Of a stretch of 46,094 bases of DNA, positions 1 through 7,263 are shown in pieces; the stretch's first letter is position 1; each line of letters begins with the position of its first letter. The DNA is from Parazoarcus communis SWub3 = DSM 12120 (GTDB taxonomy: Bacteria > Pseudomonadota > Gammaproteobacteria > Burkholderiales > Rhodocyclaceae), in assembly GCF_003226565.1 (NCBI RefSeq), contig NZ_QKOE01000025.1, forward strand, positions 1 to 46,094, given 5' to 3'. A program made the translations under genes and the position numbers. Below the pieces are notes generated by a model, which had not been told where the DNA came from, did not search any database, and worked only from the letters and a program-made list of their open reading frames with translations.

Positions 1-257
1 AGCCGAGCCTGGGGCTGGCGCCGCTGATCGTGCGCGAGATCTTCCGGATCATTGCCGAGCTGCGCCGTCGCGGGGTGTCGATCCTGCTGGTGGAGCAGAA
101 CGCACGGGCGGCGCTGCAGGTGGCCGACTACGCCTATGTGCTCGAGACCGGGCAGGTGGCAATGGAGGGGCCGGCGGCGCAGTTGAAGGACGACCCGCGG
201 GTGATCGAGGCCTACCTCGGTCTGGGCGGGAAGCATCAGGAGATGCTGGCAACCTGA
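1..257 (+). CDS. Branched-chain-type ABC transporter ATP-binding protein, LivF family (3' fragment)
   Basis: Only the C-terminal ~85 residues are in the window; the reading frame is open from base 3 and runs to TGA at 255-257. The visible part begins with the end of the Walker B/D-loop region (PSLGLAP), followed by the switch histidine-region strand [12 protein letters not shown], and ends in the [14 protein letters not shown] and [10 protein letters not shown] segments typical of LivF proteins. This ATPase would pair with a LivG partner to power uptake of a branched-chain amino acid or, in catabolic bacteria, an aromatic or organic acid. The ketopantoate-reductase-family gene follows on the same strand after 215 bp, so the two may or may not share a transcript. 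The family call is firm; the substrate cannot be read from the fragment. Confidence 0.9.
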   Translation, partial: PSLGLAPLIVREIFRIIAELRRRGVSILLVEQNARAALQVADYAYVLETGQVAMEGPAAQLKDDPRVIEAYLGLGGKHQEMLAT

Positions 258-335
258 GTCCGTGGGCGACGAACCCTGAACCGCCCCCACAACGGCAAGG
301 AGACGGGACACCGCCCACTTCGTCACATCCGTGTC

Positions 336-348
336 TATCTTCAAGATA
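336..348. promoter_or_regulatory. Short perfect palindrome in the gap before the reductase gene
   Basis: TATCTTCAAGATA has 6-nt arms around a single central base. It lies about 125 bp upstream of the reductase start at 473, in a gap of 215 bp (258-472) that otherwise shows no gene. It could be an operator half for the downstream reductase/aldolase pair, but a 13-bp palindrome can arise by chance and no regulator gene is adjacent. Confidence 0.2.
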
Positions 349-472
349 ACGGTGTGCGAAGACACCGGGCAACCCGTCCCGACCCAACCCACGCGACGCC
401 CCGCCATACCCCGGCGGAGCGGACGCAAACCGGCGCATGGGCCACCCCCGTGCGCCTCACATGGAGCTGAAC

Positions 473-1483
473 ATGACTTCCGACCGAAGTCCCAGAATCT
501 GCATCGCAGGTGCCGGCGCCATTGGCGGCACCATTGCCGCCCGCCTGGCCAAGGCCGGCCTCGATGTCAGCGTGCTCGCCCGCGGCGCCACGCTGGAGGC
601 ACTGCGCCGCGACGGCATCACCCTGACCGACCTTGAAGGCACCCACCAGGTACCGGTACGCGCGAGCGACCAGGCTGATTTCGGTGTGCAGGACGTGATC
701 TTCGTCTGCGCCAAGGCGCAGGACCTGCCCGCGATGATGCCGAAACTGACCCCGTTGATCGGCGAACACACTATCGTCGTGCCCGCAGTAAACGGCGTGC
801 CATGGTGGTATTTTCACGGCGACAGCGGTCGCTTTGCGGGCGAACCGGTACATGCAGTAGACCCGGACGGCATCCTTGCTGCCACCCTGCCCGGCCGGCA
901 TGTGATCGGCTGTGTCGTGTTCATCACCGCAGAATCCCCTCAGCCGGGGCATGTGATTGCACGCAATCCGCACCTGATCATGTTCGGCGAACCGGATCAT
1001 CGCGTCAGCGACCGCCTGCGCACACTGTGCGCCACCATCGAGCGTGGCGGTATCGAAGCCCGTCCGCTCGATCGCATCCGCGACAAGCTGTGGACCAAGA
1101 TCATTGCCAACATCAGCACCAACCCGCTGTCGGTGATCAGTGGCGCCACGCTGGAAGAGCTCTACACCCGCCCGGAGCTGAAAGAGACCGTCGTTGCCAT
1201 CATGCGCGAGGTGCTGCTGGTGGCGGCCAGCTACGGTGCGAGGGTCGAGATCGACCCGCTGACCTTTGTCGAACTGGGTGCCGCCATGGGCCCGGTACGG
1301 ACCTCGATGCTGCAGGACTACGAGCGCCGCCGTCCGCTGGAGCTGGCTGCAATTGGCGACGCGGTACTGGAACTGGCACAACGCTTCGACATTCCGATGC
1401 CGGTTACCCGCAAGGTGATCGACCTCGCCCGTTTCCGCGGCACGCATCCCCACGACCCGCAGGCAGTCGCCGCAAGCGCCTGA
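473..1483 (+). CDS. Ketopantoate reductase (PanE/ApbA) family oxidoreductase
   Basis: 336 residues. The N-terminal Rossmann motif GAGAIGG is at about residues 13-19, and the C-terminal helical domain carries the family signature KLWTKIIANISTNPLS with the catalytic lysine. Known members reduce 2-dehydropantoate with NADPH in pantothenate synthesis. Many paralogues in catabolic operons act on other 2-oxo or 3-oxo acids, or in reverse as dehydrogenases. The ATG at 473 is chosen because GGAGCTGAAC directly precedes it; upstream in-frame starts lack such a site. The class II aldolase gene follows after 39 bp and the two form one transcription unit behind a LivF gene. That setting suggests a catabolic role rather than vitamin synthesis. 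Family confident, substrate unknown. Confidence 0.82.
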   Translation: MTSDRSPRICIAGAGAIGGTIAARLAKAGLDVSVLARGATLEALRRDGITLTDLEGTHQVPVRASDQADFGVQDVIFVCAKAQDLPAMMPKLTPLIGEHTIVVPAVNGVPWWYFHGDSGRFAGEPVHAVDPDGILAATLPGRHVIGCVVFITAESPQPGHVIARNPHLIMFGEPDHRVSDRLRTLCATIERGGIEARPLDRIRDKLWTKIIANISTNPLSVISGATLEELYTRPELKETVVAIMREVLLVAASYGARVEIDPLTFVELGAAMGPVRTSMLQDYERRRPLELAAIGDAVLELAQRFDIPMPVTRKVIDLARFRGTHPHDPQAVAASA

Positions 1484-1522
1484 GTTCCCCTCTCCCTCCC
1501 TCTCAGATCCAAGGAACACGAC

Positions 1523-2296
1523 ATGAACGCAGCCATCCACCCGGCCGTCGTCAAGCCGGCACACTGCAGCGATGAAGAATGGGCCCTGCGCATCCAGCTC
1601 GCCGAGTGCTATCACCTGGTCGATTATTTCGGCTGGACCGAGACCATCTTCAACCACATCTCCGCCCGCCTGCCCGGCGGCGACAACTATTACCTGGTGA
1701 ACCCCTTCGGCCTGAACTACACCGAAGTCACCCCAGCCAACTTGCTGAAGGTCGATCTGCAGGGTAACAAGGTCGAGCCTTCGCCCTACGATGCCAACCC
1801 CGCCGGCTTCGCCCTGCACAGCGCCATTCACGGCGCCCGTGAGGATATCCATTGCGTGATCCACACCCACACCAATGCGGTGTCGGCAGTGGCCAACAAG
1901 AAGGCCGGTTTCAGCCACGACAACTTCTACGGTGCCCAACTGTACGGCCGCGTCGGCTACCACACCTTTGAGGGCATCACCCTGTTCCCCGAAGAGAAGG
2001 TGCGCATGCTCGCCAGCCTGGGTGACAAGCACATCCTGGTCCTGCGCAACCACGGCGTGGCCGTCGGCGAAATGGACATCGCCAAGACCTTCTTCCTGCT
2101 CTGGACGGTGCAGCGCGCCGCAGAGATCCAGTGCCACGCCGGCATGATCCCCGGTGAGGACAACCCGCTGCCCGCCGAGATCGGCCAGAAATGCGCCGAC
2201 CTGACCCAGATGCTGATCCGCGACAGCGGCTTCGCGGTGAAGTTTTTTGAGGCGATGGTGCGCAAGATGCGCGCCGAGCGCGGCGCACTGTGGTGA
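1523..2296 (+). CDS. Class II aldolase/adducin family protein
   Basis: 257 residues, spanning the whole Aldolase_II domain. Zinc-binding histidines are visible in HTHT (about H114 and H116) and RNHG (about H177). The position that holds the catalytic glutamate in L-fuculose-1-phosphate aldolase (just before the first conserved LH) reads NPAGFALH, so that glutamate is missing. This is characteristic of the adducin-like branch. Some enzymes of this superfamily decarboxylate aromatic acids (for example 3,4-dihydroxyphthalate 2-decarboxylases), others are aldolases. AAGGAA lies 9 bases before the ATG. It is co-transcribed with the upstream reductase gene and ends just before a 13-bp-stem hairpin. 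The exact reaction is not identifiable from sequence alone. Confidence 0.8.
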   Translation: MNAAIHPAVVKPAHCSDEEWALRIQLAECYHLVDYFGWTETIFNHISARLPGGDNYYLVNPFGLNYTEVTPANLLKVDLQGNKVEPSPYDANPAGFALHSAIHGAREDIHCVIHTHTNAVSAVANKKAGFSHDNFYGAQLYGRVGYHTFEGITLFPEEKVRMLASLGDKHILVLRNHGVAVGEMDIAKTFFLLWTVQRAAEIQCHAGMIPGEDNPLPAEIGQKCADLTQMLIRDSGFAVKFFEAMVRKMRAERGALW

Positions 2297-2307
2297 TCGA
2301 CTGAGGT

Positions 2308-2341
2308 GGGACGGTGCCACACGTCCGGGTGGCACCGTCCC
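2308..2341. terminator. Bidirectional terminator-like hairpin
   Basis: Perfect 13-bp stem (GGGACGGTGCCAC paired with its complement at 2329-2341) around an 8-nt loop, 11 bases after the aldolase stop and between convergent genes. There is no clear T tract on either strand, so it may act as a Rho-independent-like stop or as a 3' end stabiliser for both transcripts. Confidence 0.6.
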
Positions 2342-2407
2342 GCCAGGGCAGCAAGCTCCGTCCCTGTCATCAATGCGTCGATTCCATTTCCAGCCGCGGG
2401 CAGTCAC

Positions 2408-2830
2408 TCAGACGAGTGGGTTGAGGATGCGGATACCCGGCAAGGTGTGCCCGTCATGCATGTCTTCGCTGAGCAAGGTATCGCATCCGGCTTCGATGGC
2501 GGCAGCAACGATAAGGCTATCCCAGTAGGCGAGGCGGTGAGCGTTGCGCAGATCGAGTGCGAGCAGGTGCCACTGCGCAGAGGGAATATGCAGCCGGCAA
2601 TCGGATTGCAACTGTTCGATGAATGGACGAAGCTCGGCATCCTGCCAACCTTGTTTTCGCCGCAGAACAAAACCGAGTTCATTGATGATCTGTGGAGTGA
2701 TCAACACTGACTCGGTGGCCTGAATGGCTTGCTGCGCACGCTCGTGCCGGCTTGGATCACCGCTTGTTGGACGTGTCAGTGCGTAGACCCAGATATTGGT
2801 ATCAACGCAGACGGTCGTCATAGAGTTCAT
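2408..2830 (-). CDS. PIN-domain ribonuclease toxin, VapC-like
   Basis: 140 residues. The PIN acidic residues appear in the expected order: VDTNIW near the N-terminus, INELG, YWDSLIVAAA and LLSEDM. Such proteins are Mg2+-dependent RNases and usually the toxin of type II toxin-antitoxin pairs; PIN toxins commonly cleave tRNA or rRNA. The start region overlaps the 3' end of the preceding small gene (2802-3038) by up to 29 bp, as usual for translationally coupled pairs. An alternative start is the ATG three codons in (MTTVCVDTN). The full set of active-site residues suggests an active enzyme. Toxic activity is inferred from family and gene arrangement. Confidence 0.85.
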   Translation of the reverse strand: MNSMTTVCVDTNIWVYALTRPTSGDPSRHERAQQAIQATESVLITPQIINELGFVLRRKQGWQDAELRPFIEQLQSDCRLHIPSAQWHLLALDLRNAHRLAYWDSLIVAAAIEAGCDTLLSEDMHDGHTLPGIRILNPLV

Positions 2831-3038
2831 CCCTTTCGAAACTGGGGTCGACGTCGGAGTTACGGGTAAAGCGCTGAAACAACTCCGACCACCGTGGCTT
2901 CGGCGTGTCGACGTCCGCGTTGTCCGATTGAGCGCCCTCCAGCGGCCAGAAGATGACCTCCACCTTGCGATGGCGAAGCTCCTCCGGGATTGGAATGTAG
3001 GCCGGGGTGTCTTCGTAGATGACGCGAGCGGGATTCAT
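2802..3038 (-). CDS. Small VapB-like antitoxin of the PIN toxin
   Basis: 78 residues, acidic and small, encoded immediately upstream of and overlapping the PIN-domain gene. The N-terminal half (AYIPIPEELRHRKVEVIFWPLE) resembles the short N-terminal segment of DUF104/DUF2281-type antitoxins, where the beta strand KVEVIFWPL follows IPIPEEL. The C-terminal half (RWSELFQRF...SFERDELYDDRLR) is charged and probably forms the toxin-wrapping tail. AGGAGCTGCC precedes the ATG. It would neutralise the PIN toxin by direct binding and possibly repress its own promoter. The role is inferred mainly from position, size and charge. Confidence 0.7.
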   Translation of the reverse strand: MNPARVIYEDTPAYIPIPEELRHRKVEVIFWPLEGAQSDNADVDTPKPRWSELFQRFTRNSDVDPSFERDELYDDRLR

Positions 3039-3049
3039 GGCAGCTCCTT

Positions 3050-3296
3050 TCAGAAGATCGCGCGTTTTGTTAGTCCCTCATACCACTTCGCGATGCCGAT
3101 CTGGTGGGCTAACAGGCGCTGCAGGTCGACGAAGTATGGGGGTTCGTGCAAAAAGCCCGGCTTTGAGTGCCCGGTCCAATTCGCGGTCCACACTGGACAG
3201 CGAGGCGGCCAGATCCCTGCGGCGGAACACTTTGCTGGCATGCTGTCGGGCGCCCTTGACCAGGCGGAAATGATCGACCGAAACAGTAGCAGGCAT
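3050..3296 (-). pseudogene. Frameshifted small gene upstream of the toxin-antitoxin pair
   Basis: Two minus-strand reading frames join into one plausible 81-residue protein if a single base is removed from the run of five G at 3138-3142. The first part reads MPATVSVDHFRLVKG...LKAGLFART. The second continues PYFVDLQRLLAHQIGIAKWY and ends EGLTKRAIF. TTAAGGATTTTTGCA precedes the ATG at 3296, giving a good ribosome-binding site, and the restored stop lies 11 bases before the antitoxin start, so all three genes form one unit. No family is recognised. The break could be a real homopolymer indel, a sequencing error, or less likely a +1 translational slip on the CCC-CC of the mRNA. Confidence 0.55.
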
Positions 3297-3525
3297 TGCA
3301 AAAATCCTTAATGACGTTTCATGCAGTATGACATGAGTGGCGGTGGATCTGCTGCAGCCGGACCCGTTGGCTAGCCGGAATGACCTTGAGCAGTCCGGAC
3401 TTGAGGCGGGTGAGCTAGGCGCCCGCGTCAGCGGCAGCCCCTGCACGCATCATTTTGATGGACACCCTCACGGTGACTACATGGAAGCGCTGCCTGCACC
3501 TGCCACACACTGCTAGCATTCGCCC

Positions 3526-4938
3526 ATGAGCCTCTATCAAGACCTCGCCGACCGCACTGCCCGGCTGATTGCCGACGGCGTGTTGCGCCCCGGCGACCGC
3601 CTGCCTTCAATCCGGCAGACCTGCAGGTCGAATGCAATCAGCCCGGTCACGGTCACCCAGGCCTACCAGTTGCTGGAACAGCGAGGCTTGATCGAAGCAC
3701 GGCCAAAGTCCGGCTATTTCGTCCGCGCACGACTGGGGAGTTCGCTGCCGGAACCGGACATGACCCATCCGGTCGGCGGATCGACTGCGCTCCAGGTCAG
3801 CGACTTCATCTTCCAGATCCTCGACAGCGTCCGTGATCCGGCCGTCGTGCCGCTGGGCTCGAGCTTTCCGAGCCCGCACCTGTTTCCACTCGACAAGCTG
3901 GGGCGCTTCCTTGCCTCTGCGGCGCGTCGGCTGGACCCGCTGGCCACGGTCACCGACCTGCCACCGGGCAACGAGGCGTTACGCCGGCAGCTTGCGCTAC
4001 GCTATCTCGCCCATGGTGCGTCAGTGTCACCGCAGGAAATCATCGTCACTTCAGGGGCTCTGGAGGGGATCAACCTCTGCCTGCAGGCGCTGACTCAACC
4101 GGGCGATCTGATCGCAGTCGAGTCCCCCACTTTCTATGCCGGCCTGCAGGCGAGCGAGCGGCTTGGACTGAGGGTCATCGAGATTCCCAGCCATCCGCGT
4201 GAAGGGGTCAATCTGGCGGCGCTGGCCGATACGCTGCGCCACCATCCGGTGAAGGCCTGCCTGTTCATGCTCAACTTTGCCAATCCGACCGGCAGCCGGG
4301 TGTCAGATGACAACAAGCGGGCCCTGATCGAGTTGCTGCACACGCATCAGGTGCCGCTGATCGAAGACGACGTCTACGCGGAACTGCACTTCGACGCCTC
4401 GGCCCCCCTTTGCAGCAAGGCTGTGGACCATGACGGGCTGGTACTGCACGTGTCCTCGTTCTCAAAATGCCTTGCTCCAGGATATCGCCTGGGCTGGGTC
4501 GCCGCCGGGCGCTACGCGCAAGCGGTACAGCGGCAAAAATATGCAACCAGCCTGGCGACCACGGTTCCCGTACAGATCGCGGTGGCTGAATACCTGAAGC
4601 ACGGCGGTTTCGACCTGCACCTTCGCCGCCTGCGCCAGCAACTGGCCACGCAGGAGAGACAACTGGTGGCCGACATCGAGGCATTGTTCCCGGCAGGCAC
4701 GCGCCTTGCCCGACCCGGGGGCGGCTACTTCGTCTGGCTGGAACTACCCGGTCACGTCGACACCCTGCGCCTGCACGAGGACGCGCTTGCGCGCCGCATC
4801 AGCATTGCGCCCGGCCCTCTCTTCTCCGCAAAGCGCGAGTTCAGCCACTACCTGCGGCTGAACTTCGGCCACCCCGCAAACGCGCAACAGCGGGATGCCC
4901 TTGCGACCCTGGGTGATTTGATCCGCAATCAATCTTGA
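3526..4938 (+). CDS. MocR-type transcriptional regulator (GntR HTH plus aminotransferase-like domain)
   Basis: 470 residues. Residues 1-70 form a GntR winged helix (YQDLADRTARLIADGVLRPGDRLPSIR, then VTVTQAYQLLEQRGLIEARPKSGYFV). The rest is a class I aminotransferase fold with NFANPTG, the PLP-ring aspartate in IEDDVYAEL (about 281-282) and the PLP lysine in SSFSKCLAPGYRLGW (about K314). MocR proteins bind PLP and regulate adjacent genes, for example vitamin B6, GABA or taurine use. Here no obvious target lies next to it: the toxin-antitoxin unit is divergent and a bacteriocin-like gene is convergent, overlapping its last 10 bases. The target is therefore unknown. Confidence 0.88.
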   Translation: MSLYQDLADRTARLIADGVLRPGDRLPSIRQTCRSNAISPVTVTQAYQLLEQRGLIEARPKSGYFVRARLGSSLPEPDMTHPVGGSTALQVSDFIFQILDSVRDPAVVPLGSSFPSPHLFPLDKLGRFLASAARRLDPLATVTDLPPGNEALRRQLALRYLAHGASVSPQEIIVTSGALEGINLCLQALTQPGDLIAVESPTFYAGLQASERLGLRVIEIPSHPREGVNLAALADTLRHHPVKACLFMLNFANPTGSRVSDDNKRALIELLHTHQVPLIEDDVYAELHFDASAPLCSKAVDHDGLVLHVSSFSKCLAPGYRLGWVAAGRYAQAVQRQKYATSLATTVPVQIAVAEYLKHGGFDLHLRRLRQQLATQERQLVADIEALFPAGTRLARPGGGYFVWLELPGHVDTLRLHEDALARRISIAPGPLFSAKREFSHYLRLNFGHPANAQQRDALATLGDLIRNQS

Positions 4939-5192
4939 TATCTGACTCCCGCCTGGTTGTTGTAGTTGGTTCCGGCGAGTGCATCGAGCCCATCGGCAAT
5001 CCAAGCTTGCACGGGAGTGTTGTCATTGAGCCACGAGCCGATGGTGTACCCCAGTCCAAACGCCGACCCCAGAACCCCCCATCCTTTGAATGACTCCACA
5101 GCAATCCTGGCATCCATCCGTGGATGTAGGTTTGTAGGTGGAGCCAAACCCCCCGAAACCACTTCCAGATCCTTGACTGCAAGCTCTCTCAT
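4929..5192 (-). CDS. Double-glycine-leader bacteriocin-like peptide
   Basis: 87 residues from the ATG at 5192 (a GTG at 5201 is also in frame). The N-terminus MRELAVKDLEVVSGG matches the leader consensus of class II bacteriocins and microcins that are cut after Gly-Gly by C39-peptidase ABC exporters. The core of ~72 residues is glycine-rich with repeated GxxxG spacing in GWGVLGSAFGLGYTIGSWL, as in membrane-inserting class II peptides, followed by a more polar tail ending NNQAGVRYQD. The stop codon overlaps the end of the convergent MocR gene. A small membrane-protein gene lies directly upstream and its stop is within about 6 bases of this start, suggesting a coupled peptide/immunity pair. No exporter or peptidase gene is in the window. 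Function inferred from leader and core only. Confidence 0.65.
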   Translation of the reverse strand: MRELAVKDLEVVSGGLAPPTNLHPRMDARIAVESFKGWGVLGSAFGLGYTIGSWLNDNTPVQAWIADGLDALAGTNYNNQAGVRYQD

Positions 5193-5197
5193 AATAT

Positions 5198-5524
5198 TCA
5201 CCCGCCCAAGATTGCAATGAAAACACCGAGAATCATGACAACAAAACCCGAATGCCCTAAAAAGTCCCCCAAATTTGGTTCATGATCCCGAAGTACGAGG
5301 GCACGCCATTCAAAACGCTGAACGACTCTCTCGGGATTGATACTTACCCCATAGATGCTCAATCCAGCACCGATACCAATCAGTCCCACGCCGGAATTTC
5401 CAGCACTGAGCAGATCGCCCCCCACCCATACTGAGACGATAGACATCGCGATCAACACGTTTCTTGCCATTGATACGCTGAAACGACATGCCGAAGTCTT
5501 TCTCCCCCCTTTTGCACGAACCAT
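5198..5524 (-). CDS. Small membrane protein, candidate immunity protein
   Basis: 108 residues from the ATG at 5524, preceded by GAGGTGAGG. After a basic N-terminus there are two hydrophobic stretches (NVLIAMSIVSVWVGG and SGVGLIGIGAGLSIYGVSI), a polar loop RVVQRFEWRALVLRDHEPN, and a C-terminal membrane segment FVVMILGVFIAILGG, so two or three membrane passes are expected. It is immediately upstream of, and probably co-transcribed with, the double-glycine peptide gene. Class II bacteriocin immunity proteins are often small membrane proteins of this kind. No homologous family is recognised. The region has lower GC than its surroundings, which hints at horizontal acquisition. The immunity role is inference from context. 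Confidence 0.55.
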   Translation of the reverse strand: MVRAKGGRKTSACRFSVSMARNVLIAMSIVSVWVGGDLLSAGNSGVGLIGIGAGLSIYGVSINPERVVQRFEWRALVLRDHEPNLGDFLGHSGFVVMILGVFIAILGG

Positions 5525-5837
5525 CTGCCTCACCTCGGGAAATTGCTATCGACCTAACCGAACATGTACAGATCATACTTAAAAGACCATGCACATAACA
5601 TCCTGCACATGTAGGGTGGAATCGATTCTCGAAGCCTCTCCACGACAGACTAATTGACCATTTACCTTTTTTTTTGCACCCGGATCTGGTAGAAAACGGA
5701 ACCCCACCCATCAACGACTTTGTCCTTCGGCAGACACCCTTCCAATCTGTACCTATCAAAAATCGCACAATCTGAATCTGCCCTCATTTTCGTCTGAATG
5801 ATGTACTGCGCGCCATTGTCAGACGTGGAGCAGGTGC
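5525..5837. other. Low-GC intergenic region between divergent genes
   Basis: About 310 bp between the candidate immunity gene (minus) and ccoG (plus). It is visibly richer in A/T than the flanking genes and contains a run of nine T at 5667-5675 and two copies of the hexamer ACATGT (in AACATGTACAG and CACATGTAGG). It must hold the promoters of both directions. I looked for an FNR-type box upstream of ccoG and did not find a convincing one. No gene or RNA is recognised. Confidence 0.5.
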
Positions 5838-7247
5838 ATGAATCAGACTGTGAGCAAGGCGCGGGAAGCCAGGCTGGCGTTCTACCGCAAGCAAGGGACG
5901 GTGCACGCGAAGTCGGTGGAGGGTCGCTTCAACACCGCACGCTGGGCCATGGTGTGGCTGACCCAGATCGTGTTCTACGGCGCATGCTGGCTGCCATGGA
6001 CGACCGAGACGGGCACGCGCCAGGCGATCCTGTTCGATATCGCCAATGAAAAACTTTATCTCTTCGACCTGGTGCTGTGGCCGCAGGATGCCTTGCTGCT
6101 GGCCTTCTGCCTGATTCTGGCGGCGACCGCGCTGTTTTTCGTGACTGCGTTGGCAGGTCGCCTGTTCTGTGGGTTTGCTTGTCCGCAAACGGTCTATACC
6201 TCGATCTTCGTCTGGATCGAACGCAGCATCGAGGGGGATCACCTCGCCCGCCAGCGCCTGGATGCCAGTCCGGCATCGATACACAAACTCTTGGTCAAGG
6301 CAGCAAAACACAGCATCTGGGTACTGCTCGCAATCTGGACCGCCATCACCTTTGTCGGCTACTTCACTCCGATCCACGACCTGCTGCCGGCCGTTGCCAA
6401 CCTGCAGACCGGGCCCTGGGAGGCTTTCTGGCTGATCCTCTACGCCACGTTCACCTATGTGCAGGCCGGCCTGGCGCGGGAGGCCGTTTGCCAGCACATG
6501 TGTCCGTACTCGCGCTTCCAGGGCGTGATGATCGACGCCGACACCACCAGCGTCAGCTACGACCCGCTTCGCGGCGAACCCCGCGGCGCACTGCGTCGCT
6601 CGGGCAAAGGCGGCACCAGCGGCGACTGTATCGATTGCGGGGTCTGTGTGCAGGTCTGCCCGACCGGCATCGACATCCGCGATGGTCTGCAATACCAGTG
6701 CATCAACTGTGGGCTGTGCATCGATGGCTGCAACCAGGTGATGGACAAGATCGACGCCCCACGCGGCCTGATCCGCTTCATGAGCGAAAACGATGTGGCC
6801 GGCAAACCGACGACGCCCGGCCGGCACCTGCTGCGCCCACGAGTGCTGATCTACGCCGGCCTGTTGCTGCTGTTTTGCGCCCTGACGGGGTGGACGCTGA
6901 GCGAACGGGTGCTGCTGCGGGTGGATGTACTGCGTGATCGAGGCAGCTTGCTGCGTGAGACTGCGGAAGGCCTGATCGAAAACACCTACACACTCAAGCT
7001 CATCAACATGGAAGAGACGCAGCGCAGTTTCCGCATCGGTGTCAGTGGCCTGCCCGGGCTGCGCATCGACGGCACCGACACCTTCACGGTAGAGCCCGGC
7101 AGCCTGCGAACGGTATCACTGACCGTGTCAGCGCCGCTGACGGATCAACTTGCCGGTGTGCAAGCGATCGAGTTCACCACTGCGGCCCTGCATGATGGCA
7201 GCCAGCCCGTCCGAGAGAAAAGCACCTTCATCCTGCCGCCCCGCTGA
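5838..7247 (+). CDS. ccoG: Cytochrome c oxidase accessory protein CcoG (FixG/RdxA family)
   Basis: 469 residues. It is an integral membrane ferredoxin-like protein needed for maturation of the cbb3-type cytochrome oxidase, where CcoG is known to reduce Cu(II) for CuB-site assembly. Membrane segments are visible around residues 38-56, 85-107, 160-178, 196-212 and 345-365. The polytopic part has the CGFACP motif (C111/C115) and the partner motif CQHMCPYSRFQGVM. Two ferredoxin motifs follow: C264-x2-C-x2-C-x3-C274-P and C288-x2-C-x2-C-x3-C298. A C-terminal periplasmic beta-domain ends the protein, which is the usual family length. The ccoNOQP genes are not in the window. The sulfite reductase gene begins 16 bases after the stop. 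Confidence 0.95.
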   Translation: MNQTVSKAREARLAFYRKQGTVHAKSVEGRFNTARWAMVWLTQIVFYGACWLPWTTETGTRQAILFDIANEKLYLFDLVLWPQDALLLAFCLILAATALFFVTALAGRLFCGFACPQTVYTSIFVWIERSIEGDHLARQRLDASPASIHKLLVKAAKHSIWVLLAIWTAITFVGYFTPIHDLLPAVANLQTGPWEAFWLILYATFTYVQAGLAREAVCQHMCPYSRFQGVMIDADTTSVSYDPLRGEPRGALRRSGKGGTSGDCIDCGVCVQVCPTGIDIRDGLQYQCINCGLCIDGCNQVMDKIDAPRGLIRFMSENDVAGKPTTPGRHLLRPRVLIYAGLLLLFCALTGWTLSERVLLRVDVLRDRGSLLRETAEGLIENTYTLKLINMEETQRSFRIGVSGLPGLRIDGTDTFTVEPGSLRTVSLTVSAPLTDQLAGVQAIEFTTAALHDGSQPVREKSTFILPPR

Positions 7248-7263
7248 ACGGAGCATGACCGCC

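Noticed and set aside
341-2407. A 688-codon open frame on the minus strand opposite the reductase and aldolase genes
   Set aside because: Its translation is low in complexity and matches no family, while the plus-strand genes have motifs and ribosome-binding sites. It is a GC-rich antisense shadow.
5310-5768. A 152-codon minus-strand frame overlapping the candidate immunity gene
   Set aside because: No membrane segments or family signal and no ribosome-binding site; the other frame is better.
5541-5837. FNR box upstream of ccoG
   Set aside because: No TTGAT-N4-ATCAA-like dyad with good symmetry is present.
7255-7263. Earlier ATG of the sulfite reductase gene
   Set aside because: It leaves only one base after GGAG; the ATG at 7264 has normal spacing.
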